From the NCBI GenBank assembly GCA_002771395.1, contig PCSS01000343.1, positions 1 through 12,571 on the forward strand: a stretch of 12,571 nt of DNA. Direction: 5' to 3'. The stretch comes from Bacteroidetes bacterium CG23_combo_of_CG06-09_8_20_14_all_32_9 (GTDB lineage Bacteria > Bacteroidota > Bacteroidia > Bacteroidales > GWA2-32-17). A program made the translations under genes and the position numbers. Below, one piece after another: positions 1-9,000 of the stretch (positions are counted from its first letter, which is position 1; each line of letters opens with the position of its first letter). The notes under the pieces are model-generated. The model searched no databases, had not been told where the DNA came from, and saw nothing but the letters and a program-made list of their open reading frames with translations.

Positions 1-652
1 AATTAGAAGGTCTGATTAAGGAAATTAACCCCAATAATAAACCAAGAATAAGTGTATTTTTTATTGATTGAAATTGGTACCATTTGATGGTGTAATAAAT
101 AAAAATTGAAAACAAACAAAAAATATATACATGAGGCATAGGAGCTGTTTGTGAAGAATAAGCTAACAAATTAGTTCCTAATCCAATTAGAAGAATAGTG
201 ATAGCTATATGAATATCGGAAAATTGATAATGCCTTAATATTTTCTTAAGGAAATCCAACCCTATAAACAAATAAAAAATTGCACTTATTAAAAGAAAAA
301 ATTTATAGGGTTCGGAAAATCCATTTTCAGGGTAATTTGATACAGATGCTAAAGCATGAGCAACAAAAAAAAACGGGGCATATAATATGGACATCCCCAT
401 AGTTGTTTTTATTATTATTTTCCCGTCAGCATTAACAGTCCAAAACAAATAGTAATTTTCATCAAAGCGATAATCACTTTTTATTAACTTTATATCATCA
501 TATATAAACTGTGCTGGTAAATAGGCATAATACCAATGAATATCATGTTCTATTACTCTATCATTCTTTCTCCAATTTTTTAAATCGAAATCAATTATAA
601 AACAAGCTAATAAAACAATTATAATAGCTATTGTCGTTAATTTGTATTTCAT
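1..652 (-). CDS. Multi-pass membrane protein, probable GT-C type glycosyltransferase (3' end outside window)
   Basis: An open frame of 217 codons begins with ATG at 652 and runs off the left edge, so only the N-terminal part is visible. The translation starts MKYKLTTIAIIIVLLACF, a first membrane helix (about residues 5-22). A polar stretch with WYYAYLPAQFIYDD follows, then at least four more hydrophobic segments (about 88-106, 119-138, 149-168, 177-195) and the start of another that leads into LGLISLIRPSN. An early Tyr/Pro-containing external loop and a later 'LIRPSN' after a helix are, from memory, common in large Bacteroidota membrane glycosyltransferase-like proteins that use polyprenyl-phosphate sugars; assignment to GT-C is inference. 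It starts 6 bases after the stop of the GT2 gene, so the two are almost certainly co-transcribed. The GT2 enzyme could make the lipid-linked sugar donor that this protein uses. The catalytic part cannot be judged because the C-terminal portion is missing. Confidence 0.75.
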   Translation of the reverse strand, partial: MKYKLTTIAIIIVLLACFIIDFDLKNWRKNDRVIEHDIHWYYAYLPAQFIYDDIKLIKSDYRFDENYYLFWTVNADGKIIIKTTMGMSILYAPFFFVAHALASVSNYPENGFSEPYKFFLLISAIFYLFIGLDFLKKILRHYQFSDIHIAITILLIGLGTNLLAYSSQTAPMPHVYIFCLFSIFIYYTIKWYQFQSIKNTLILGLLLGLISLIRPSN

Positions 653-658
653 TATAAA

Positions 659-1378
659 TTATTTTTTAAAAAGACCATACTTTATAATACACCACACTGC
701 CCTAATCCCATCTTTCCAGCCAATTTTTTTGCCTTCTTCATAAGTGCGCCCATAATACGATATTCCCACCTCATAAATTCTAACTTTTGGAACTCTTGAA
801 ATTTTTGCTGTAACTTCTGGCTCAAAACCAAAACGTTTTTCTTTTAAATTAAGCGACTGAATAATATCTGTTCTAAAAAGTTTATAGCATGTTTCCATAT
901 CTGAAAGATTCAGATTTGTAAACATGTTTGAGAGTATTGTAAGTAATCGATTCCCTATACTATGCCAGAAGAATAAAATTCTATGGGGGTTACCTCCCAG
1001 AAAACGAGAACCAAAAACAACATCAGCAAAACCTTCTATAATTGGTTTAAGCAAATCGTTATACTCACGGGGGTCGTATTCCATATCGGCATCCTGAATA
1101 ATTAAATATTCGCCGGTGGCATGTGCAATTCCGGTATGTAATGCTGCACCTTTCCCCTGGTTTACTTCATGATGTAATACTTTTATATCTAATTTGTTAT
1201 GAGTTTTACAATATTCGTTTAAAACCTGCAATGTTGCGTCTTTTGAGCAATCGTCAACAATAATCAATTCTTTTTTAATACCAGCTATCAAATTAACCTT
1301 AATAACTTTATCAAGAATATTAGAAATGGTTTTTTCTTCGTTGTATGCAGGAATTACTATAGATAATTTGCTTATCAT
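659..1378 (-). CDS. GT2 family glycosyltransferase, dolichol/polyprenyl-phosphate sugar synthase type
   Basis: The 239-residue protein is a GT-A fold family 2 glycosyltransferase, normal length for the single-domain DPM1/polyprenyl-phosphate type. Numbered from the ATG at 1378, the N-terminus has [10 protein letters not shown] (about 6-15), the nucleotide-binding VDDCSKDAT with Asp42-Asp43, NQGKGAAL (about 73-80), and the metal-binding QDAD with Asp96 and Asp98. The C-terminal part has the [15 protein letters not shown] stretch usual in this group. No C-terminal membrane helices are present, so it is probably a peripheral inner-membrane enzyme transferring glucose or mannose from UDP or GDP to a polyprenyl phosphate; the sugar is not predictable. 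A TTG codon immediately precedes the ATG and would give 240 residues, but the ATG is the more likely start. It is first in an operon with the membrane protein downstream. A -7-like element lies about 30 bases upstream. Confidence 0.9.
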   Translation of the reverse strand: MISKLSIVIPAYNEEKTISNILDKVIKVNLIAGIKKELIIVDDCSKDATLQVLNEYCKTHNKLDIKVLHHEVNQGKGAALHTGIAHATGEYLIIQDADMEYDPREYNDLLKPIIEGFADVVFGSRFLGGNPHRILFFWHSIGNRLLTILSNMFTNLNLSDMETCYKLFRTDIIQSLNLKEKRFGFEPEVTAKISRVPKVRIYEVGISYYGRTYEEGKKIGWKDGIRAVWCIIKYGLFKK

Positions 1379-1406
1379 CAAAAGTTGAAATTTTATTAAT
1401 AAAAAG

Positions 1407-1414
1407 CAAAACTA
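1407..1414 (-). promoter_or_regulatory. Putative -7 element for the glycosyltransferase operon
   Basis: Read on the minus strand this is TAGTTTTG, matching the Bacteroidota -7 consensus TAnnTTTG. It would place the transcription start about 20 bases before the ATG at 1378. No clear TTG -33 element is seen at the usual distance, so the call rests on one motif in AT-rich DNA. Confidence 0.35.
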
Positions 1415-1647
1415 ATATAATTTTCAAAATATTTACGCTATTGTGCTATTTGTGAAATCATACGAGTTAGATTTTACCGGAGTTTTCTTAATTTTTTAAT
1501 GATTTTTATAAAAACCTTTATCCTACACGGGTTATAGTAATGCTATATATAGATTCCATCCGCTCTTTAAAAATAAAATTATTTTCGGATGAAAAATATC
1601 AAAAAATGAATTATGATGTTTTTATCATTACAATGTTAAAAGATTTA

Positions 1648-1655
1648 TAACTTTG
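1648..1655 (+). promoter_or_regulatory. Putative -7 element for the OmpA lipoprotein gene
   Basis: TAACTTTG matches the Bacteroidota TAnnTTTG -7 consensus and lies 53 bases before the ATG at 1709, implying a leader of about 45 bases. A -33 TTG at proper distance is not convincing; T-rich sequence near 1616-1623 is the nearest candidate. Confidence 0.45.
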
Positions 1656-1708
1656 TAAATTAATTTAACTTAAAATTTATTAATTTTGAACTTATTTATA
1701 AATCCGTT

Positions 1709-2749
1709 ATGGTTATGAAATTACTTGCAAATCAATTAGTAACAGGAATAATATTGTTCTTGTTTGTTGGTGTTTCGTGTGTTCCGGTGCGTCAGTATCA
1801 GGACATGAAAGCCCGCAATTCAAAATGCGAAGAAGAACGCGATTATCTTAAAAATCAGAATAAAGAACTGTCAGAAAAATCGGCTGAAACGGAAATTAAT
1901 ATGGGCAAGTTTCAGAAACGGCTTGATGCTTTGCAGTTAGATACATTAACGCTTGGAACATCTCTTCGGAAAATGATAACGCATTATGATAAAATTAACC
2001 AGCTAAATGATGAGTTAATGAAAAAACTGAAACTCAAAAATATTGAGAGTTCCGAAGAAGCTCAAAAACTTTTAGTTCAACTTCAGCAATTGCAGGAAGA
2101 TTTGCAAAAGAAAGAAGATGACCTTAAAAAGATGGAAAAAGACTTAAATCAGAAGAAAACTAACCTTGATGAACTTACAACCCAGTTAGATGAAAAAGAT
2201 GAAAGCATCGAAAAAAAGAATATCCGCTTACTTGAACTTGAAAGTATTTTAAGTAAAAAAGATTCTATGGTAAAATCGCTAAAAGACAAAGTTTCGAACG
2301 CTTTACAGGGATATGAAGGCGAGGGACTTACGGTAGTTCAGAAAAACGGGAAAGTGTATATTTCACTTGAAGAAAAATTGCTTTTCCAATCGGGGAAATG
2401 GGCTGTTGACCCCAAAGGACAAAAAGCACTGAAAGACCTTGCAGTTGAACTCGAAAAAAATAATGATATAAACATTTTAATTGAAGGACATACCGACAAT
2501 GTTCCGTATAAAGGATTGAGTAATATAGAAGATAACTGGGATTTAAGCACAAAACGCGCCACAGCTATCGTAAAAATTCTTCTTGCAAAGTCTAAAATTA
2601 ATCCCAAACGTCTTATGGCAGCCGGGCGAGGTGAGTTTTTACCAATTGACCCGGCTAATACTCCTGAAGCCCGTACTAAGAACCGCCGCACCGAAATTAT
2701 TCTTACTCCAAAGCTCGACGAATTATTTAAAGTCCTTGAATCGAATTAG
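1709..2749 (+). CDS. Coiled-coil outer-membrane lipoprotein with C-terminal OmpA domain
   Basis: A 346-residue protein that probably anchors the outer membrane to peptidoglycan. An N-terminal hydrophobic segment (about 5-23) ends at Cys24 in VGVSC. This is likely the lipidated cysteine, although the lipobox is imperfect, with Gly at -3. Residues of about 35-195 are rich in Lys, Glu, Gln and Leu in heptad-like order (for example LQQLQEDLQKKEDDLKKMEK), predicting a long coiled coil that may span the periplasm. The C-terminal part (about 215-345) is an OmpA/MotB-like domain: it has LFQSGKWAVDPKG, the EGHTDN motif at 259-264 with the diaminopimelate-binding Asp263, and NRRTEI at 325-330 with the matching Arg. 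The ATG at 1715 (MKLLANQL) is an equally good start. No Shine-Dalgarno is visible, as is usual in this phylum. It stands alone, with divergent and convergent neighbours. Confidence 0.9.
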   Translation: MVMKLLANQLVTGIILFLFVGVSCVPVRQYQDMKARNSKCEEERDYLKNQNKELSEKSAETEINMGKFQKRLDALQLDTLTLGTSLRKMITHYDKINQLNDELMKKLKLKNIESSEEAQKLLVQLQQLQEDLQKKEDDLKKMEKDLNQKKTNLDELTTQLDEKDESIEKKNIRLLELESILSKKDSMVKSLKDKVSNALQGYEGEGLTVVQKNGKVYISLEEKLLFQSGKWAVDPKGQKALKDLAVELEKNNDINILIEGHTDNVPYKGLSNIEDNWDLSTKRATAIVKILLAKSKINPKRLMAAGRGEFLPIDPANTPEARTKNRRTEIILTPKLDELFKVLESN

Positions 2750-2820
2750 GCTTTTAAAAAATAAAACTTACCAACACGTTGTCACTAAATTCTAAATTTA
2801 TTCTATTCATAATATAGAAA

Positions 2821-2852
2821 CGGAGAAGCGGGGAATCGGTGAAACTGAGAAG
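2821..2852. repeat. Imperfect 8-base tandem repeat, four units
   Basis: Four consecutive octamers read CGGAGAAG, CGGGGAAT, CGGTGAAA and CTGAGAAG, sharing the pattern CNGNGAAN. The stretch is non-coding, lies after the lipoprotein gene and stands out by its purine bias. Similar degenerate GAGAA-type octamer arrays occur between genes in Bacteroidota as I recall; no function is known to me. Confidence 0.6.
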
Positions 2853-2939
2853 TTTTGATTCATGCATATCTCTTTTATAAATGTGTAATACTTACAGCAA
2901 AAAAATTCCCCTGCTTTGTTACACACTCAAATTAAACCG

Positions 2940-2980
2940 GGCATTAGCCCAACATTTTTAACGAATATTGGGCTAAAGCC
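2940..2980. repeat. Imperfect palindrome of the GGGCTAAAGCC type
   Basis: The arms 2940-2956 and 2964-2980 are inverted repeats matching at 15 of 17 positions around a 7-base loop. The core is TTAGCCCAA / TTGGGCTAA. Palindromes of this kind recur between genes in Bacteroidota (recalled, not searched). Its place between two convergent genes also suits a transcription barrier, but there is no following T-run. Confidence 0.6.
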
Positions 2981-2995
2981 AGAAAATGATGTTAA

Positions 2996-3030
2996 TTTAA
3001 TTCCCCGACATAAATGTCGGGGCAATTAAA
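2996..3030. terminator. Strong hairpin in convergent gap, possible bidirectional terminator or REP-like repeat
   Basis: A perfect stem CCCCGACA (3003-3010) / TGTCGGGG (3015-3022) with loop TAAA is extended outward by TTAATT / AATTAA with one bulged C at 3023. It sits between the ends of two convergent genes (stop codons at 2749 and 3100), where a shared terminator is expected. No clear U-run follows on either strand, so it may instead be a dispersed palindromic repeat. Confidence 0.45.
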
Positions 3031-3099
3031 AATCCTGATAAACAGCATTCTATTCCTTAACTAAATGACATTGGGATTTACCCGGTGTAAAGTATTATT

Positions 3100-6000
3100 T
3101 TACCGTTGAATTACCTGATGTTTTATTACATAATCATCACCTGCTTTAATTTTTATCAGATAAACGCCCCAATCTGCATTTGTCATATCAATAATCAATT
3201 TCCCTTTAGTAACACTCTTTTGCTGAGTTTTATAAACAACTTCACCGAGCAGATTATAAACTTCAACAATCAAATCGGAAGATGCCGGTAATAAATAGAC
3301 TATATTAAATTCTTTTTCAGATGGATTAGGATACACTTTAATATTATCGGCAAAGTTATTATAATCTCTGCTTGATGTGACATAATCAACATAATAGGTT
3401 TCAATTAGAACACAACCCCAGTCATTAGCAGTTGCTGTAATAGTGTATGCTCCAGGCAAAAGGTTATAAATATCTTCAGTTGAAGCGCCATTGCTCCATT
3501 GATAAGTCATGACCGAAGGGGGCCATCCGAAAAAGTCTAAGGTGATGTCAATGGAACCATCAGGGCAAGTCTGGCAATTTGCATCAGTAATTAAAGTGTC
3601 AATAACCTGGAAGAAAGCAGTTGCATCAACAACAAAGTTTGATATATTTACACATCCGTTAGCGTCAGTTACCGTTACTGTGTATGTTCCATGAACAATA
3701 TTATAAATATCCTCTGTTAATTCTCCGTTACTCCATATAAAAGAATAGGGAACAGCTCCACCCTGAACATTTATATCAATTGACCCGTCGCTCCATCCGC
3801 AATTTTCAGGTTGAATAACAGGATTATTGATGACAATATTACCCGGATGATTTATAATAGTAACAGAACCATAATCGGTACAACCGGTATAGTCTGTAAC
3901 AGAATAAGAGTACACACCGGCTGACAGATTATTGATATCTTCAGTAGTTTGGCTATTACTCCATAAAAAAGTATAAGGAGATGTTCCTCCCGTAATAGTT
4001 AGATTTATAGAACCTCCGGAGTTACCGCAAAATTCATCAGTTAAAGTATGAGTTACAGTAAGTCCGTTGGTTTGATTAGTAATGGTGTAATTTTGAATTA
4101 TATGACAATTAGTTGCATCAGTTACTGTTAATTGATAGTTTCCTGCAATAACATTAGTAATATCTTCGGTAATTGCACCATTGCTCCAAAGATAGTTATA
4201 TGGAAGTGTTCCGCCGGTAATTGTAACATCAATTGAACCATTGCTATTTCCACAATACGTATCGGTTATTATCGGGGCACCAAATGTAAGTGTACCGGAT
4301 AAATTATTTACAGTAATATTTTGAACGATACTGCAATTATTAGCATCTGTAATACTAACGGTATAAATTCCACTGTACAAACCTGTCAGGTCCTGAGTTG
4401 TGGTTCCATTACTCCAGATATAATTTATAGGAGGATTGCCCCCGCTGACAGTCAAATCTATTGCTCCCGTTGCATTTCCGCAATTATCGTCAGTTTCAGA
4501 AATACTATTTATAAGTAACGTACCGCTGGTATTCAAAATAGTAGCAGAGGCAGAGGTTGAGCATCCGTTAATATCAGTGATTGTAACATTATAAACACCA
4601 GCACTAATATTAGTAAGAGTGTTTGAATTTGGCGGATTGAATGTACAAGAACTTGTAGTACTAAATACAGCACCTACAGCAGGGTCAGGACCATCAGAAA
4701 AAATAACACTACCACCAGGATTGCGCAGATCATAAGTAACTTCAGATTCCCAAGAACCGGGATAATAAACGAGGCTCAAAATATCACCGGTACAAACAGG
4801 AATATTTACAGTTGTTCCAAAATTGTAAGCAGTGTATGTACCAATTGAAATGCTGTTGACACGAACATCAAGATAAGCACCATTCCAGCCATCTCCATAA
4901 CTGTCGAACATTTCCAAAATATAGTTACAGCAGGGTGAACCGCCTTGTTGTGTCCATGTATAAGTAAAAGGAGAATTACCTCCTGTAGTATTTACCACAA
5001 CACTTCCCTGTGAGTTACCACACACTTCATCTGTTACATTGACAGAAGCAATACTAATACCTGGTGAAGAAATAATATTGAAGGTCTGATATATTGAACA
5101 TCCTATTGCATCAGTAACTAAAACAGTATAACTTCCTGCATCAAGATTATTCAAATCTTCGGTTGTTGAATCATTATTCCACATAAAAGTAAATGGGGCA
5201 TTTCCGCCGCTTACACTAACATCGATAGCTCCATTTGCGATATTACAAAGAGCATTGGTAACAGAACCTGAAACCGACATATTACCGGCATCGTTATTAA
5301 CAGTGGCAAAATATATTAAAGCGCAACCGATATTATCAGTAGCAGTACAGTAATAAGTTCCTGAAGTAAGTCCGGTTATATCCTGTAAAAAATTACCATT
5401 ACTCCAGATGTAACTTATTGGATTAATTCCGTTTGATAAAGTAACATTAATTGCACCTGTACTATCTCCGCATGATTCATCGGAAGCGCTAATAGATAAC
5501 AGCGAAAAATTACCGGGATTATTATTAATTAAAATAGGTCCGCCAACAACCTGACACCCCACAGCATCGGTAATTGTAACAAAGTAATTATTTGCTGAAA
5601 GACCTGATATATCCTGAGTAGTGGCGCTATTACTCCAGATGTATGATATTGGTGAAGTCCCTCCGGAAATGGTAATATCAACAGAGCCGCTGTTATTTCC
5701 GCATTGCTCGTCAACTGAACTAAAACTATTAAGTTGTAATGTCCCCGATGATTGTAATACAGTATAAGAATGGATATAATTACATCCTGATAAATCAGTT
5801 ACAGTAACTGTATAAGTGCCGGAATTAAGATTTGAAATATATTCAGTTGTGGCACTGTTAGACCATGCAAAACTGTAAGGCATTGTTCCACCACTCATAG
5901 TTATATTTATAGCACCATTTGCATTTGTACATACAGCATCTGTTATTATAGCAGATGAAACGGTTAATGAACCAGAACTGTTGTTAATTGTAATTGGGAC

Positions 6001-9000
6001 AGTACTAACATTACAACCTGAATTATCAGTAATAGTACAAGCATAAGTGCCTTCAGAAATATTTGTAATATCTTGTGTAACGGCACTATTACTCCACAAA
6101 TAAACATAAGGTAAAACTCCACCCGAAACATTAATATCAATTGCTCCGTTTCCGGCACCACAAACTTCATTTGAAACTGAAAAAATATTAACAGATAAGC
6201 CATTAGTTATGTTGTTAACCACAGTACTTCCATTTGTAGTGCACCCTGTAGCATCTGTTAATTGGACTGTATAAGTTCCGGCATGAAGTCCGCTGATATC
6301 TTGAGTAGTTGCACTATTCGACCATAAATAATCTATTGGTTCAGTACCACCGGCAATAATTAAATTTATATTTCCAGCCCCATTGCCACAATTTTCATCA
6401 GTTACAACAAGGTTAGCAATTTGAAGTGTACCAGACTCATTTTGCACATTTGCATTAACCGAAAAAGAACACCCAGCCGCATCAGTAACTGTGCAGTAAT
6501 AAGTACCTGCCGAAAGATTATAAATATTTTGAGATGTTGAGCCATTACTCCAATTGAATAAATACGGAACTGTTCCGCCACTTACACTCAAAATTACAGA
6601 ACCAAGATGATTAGAACATATTTCATTTTGTGAAGTAGTTCCATCAAAAGCAAGGGTCCCGGGACTGTTAAATATTGTGTAATCGGCAGTTGTTATTGAA
6701 CAACCTGAATTATCTGTAATGGTACAAGAATAAGTTCCTTCTGAAAGATTATTTACATTTTGAGTAATTGCACCATTTGACCAATGATATGTATAGGGTA
6801 CGGTTCCACCGGTAATCTGAATTAAAATATTACCCGAATTATTATCACATATCTCATCGTTAACATCAGCAAATGAAAGCGCCAACGTTCCCGAATTATT
6901 TAATACAGTATATACAGGAGTATGATATTGACATCCAGTTCCATCTGTAACTGTGCACGAATAAGTTCCTGCTCCAATGTTAATTAAATCTTCATTAGTA
7001 ACAAAGTTTGACCATAAATAACTATATGGAAACACCCCACCTGTTATTGTAATATCAATTGAACCGTTTGATTGACCGCAAACAGCATCCATTACATTCC
7101 CATAAGTTTGAGTCATAGTTCCGGCAATATTATTAACAGTAAAAGTTTGGGAATAATTACAGTTGTTAGCATCAGTTATTGTAACTGAATAAATACCTGC
7201 CGAAAGTCCAGAAATATCTTGAGTAGTAGCATTGTTCGACCAATTATAAATATAAGGCAAAACACCTCCGGATGGTGTTATATCAATGGCTCCTTGCCCA
7301 TTACCGCAATTCTCATTAGTAAGGTTGTTCGATGATATTGTTAGTGTACCCGTTTGATTTGTTACTGTATATGCCTGATTTACTGTACAACCTGCATTAT
7401 CGGTAACAGAAACAGTGTAAGTTCCTGCAGTTAAAGCGGTTTGGTCTTCGGTAACCGAACCATTACTCCACGAAGTTGTATAGGGCAGATTTGTAGTATA
7501 AAGTGTTAAATTAATTGAACCATTTGAATTTCCACATATTTCATTATTTACAACAGAATTTTGTATGGAAAGATTACAATTGGGAATACAATTTCCTACC
7601 AGATTTATTACATTATAAGTAGCAGTTTTTGTACAATTATGAGCATCGGTAACAGTAAGTAAATAAGTACCTTGTATAAGATGGTCAATAGTTTGAGCAG
7701 TAGAACCTGTATTCCAGTAATAAGAATAAGGTCCTGTGCCACCAACAACGCTAACATTAATAATGCCATCGGCACTGCTGCAGGTTTCATTTGTTATATT
7801 ACCGGTAATATTTATTAAAGAAGCAGAAAGTATAGTATAATTTGCTGAACTGATACAATTACCGGCATCAGTTACCTGAACACTATAATTACCGGGTATG
7901 AGTGAAGATATATCCTGTGTAACAGCACTGTTTGACCAAAGATAAGTATAAGGAAATGTTCCACCTGTAACTGTTAAATCAATACTGCCATTATTTGAAA
8001 GATAACAGGATTCGTTAATAACGTTTGCTGTTAATACTGCAGCACTGCTGTTAGAAAGACTGAATGTATAAACATAATTACAATTTAAAGCATCAGTAAT
8101 AGTTACAGAGTAGTTTTCGGCAGTAACATTACTAATATCTTGTGTTGTTGCACTTGTATTCCATAAATATGTAAAAGGATTGTTAGCCCCGGTAACTGTA
8201 ATATCTATTGCTCCATTATTTAATCCGCAGGATGGATTTACTACAGTGTTAGTGATAGTTGGAGAAACGGGTTGTATAATTGTTACAATAGAATCGGGAA
8301 CATCAGCCGATAAACTAATGCTCCAGTCAAAAATGTAACCATTGTTATTTGGAATATGATCAGTAACAATAATTGTCCACGTTCCATTTAAAGGAACACC
8401 AATTAAATTTGTTAGGGGTTCATTTGAAACGTAAGAACCGGCGGGAAGATATTTATCTGAAAGTACAGTACCAATTTGGGAAGTATAGGTGTAAGTATAA
8501 TTATTCGATTCACTTACCATTGTTCCGTATGTAGGTGAAGATGTAAAACAATACGTGTATCCTATGCCGGGAGTAGTGTCGTAACCCTGAGTGTCATTTG
8601 GTCCTGATGCTACCGGTTCACCAAAATTTGTTTCAGAACCTCCGGGTTGTTGCTTTAATTCAATTTGAGTTCCATTTGGAGCTTCAAGAAAAATATCAAT
8701 GTTACCAATAAATGAATGCTCCATTGTTAAACAAACCGATTGAAACTGGCTGATATTTGTAAGAGTTTGTCCGGGAGCAAAACCAGAAATATTTATTGAT
8801 GTTGAATAAGAAACCCCGGGTTCTCCGTCAGGAAGAAAAGTAGTCCCTGCATTGTAAATACCACCCGATACAATATCTTCGGCTGAACAACCATAACCAT
8901 CAATAATTGAAATATGATACGTACCTACAGGCAGTCCTGTTATTGGATAAGATGTATATGTATTTGTTATGCCGGTTGTAGTATCAGTGAGCATAACAGT

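Larger units (their letters stand above)
1379..1708. other. Divergent intergenic region between the glycosyltransferase operon and the OmpA lipoprotein gene
   Basis: About 330 AT-rich bases with no credible reading frame separate two divergent transcription units. Besides the two -7-like motifs listed separately, it contains a weak inverted pair, CATCCG at 1557-1562 and CGGATG at 1586-1591, with an AT-rich loop. It could form a small hairpin in the leader or an operator, but nothing identifies it. Confidence 0.5.

Noticed and set aside
1379..1381. TTG as start codon of the glycosyltransferase
   Set aside because: An ATG follows immediately at 1378, and the conserved GT2 N-terminus needs nothing before it.
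2338..2691. 117-codon open frame on the minus strand inside the OmpA lipoprotein gene
   Set aside because: It is antisense to a clear OmpA domain with catalogue motifs, has no recognisable domain, and is best explained as a shadow of that coding sequence.
3376..8295. Regularly spaced repetitive DNA of about 230 bases, considered as a CRISPR array or tandem DNA repeat
   Set aside because: The units are far too long and too diverged at DNA level, and they translate in one frame into well-formed SprB repeats.
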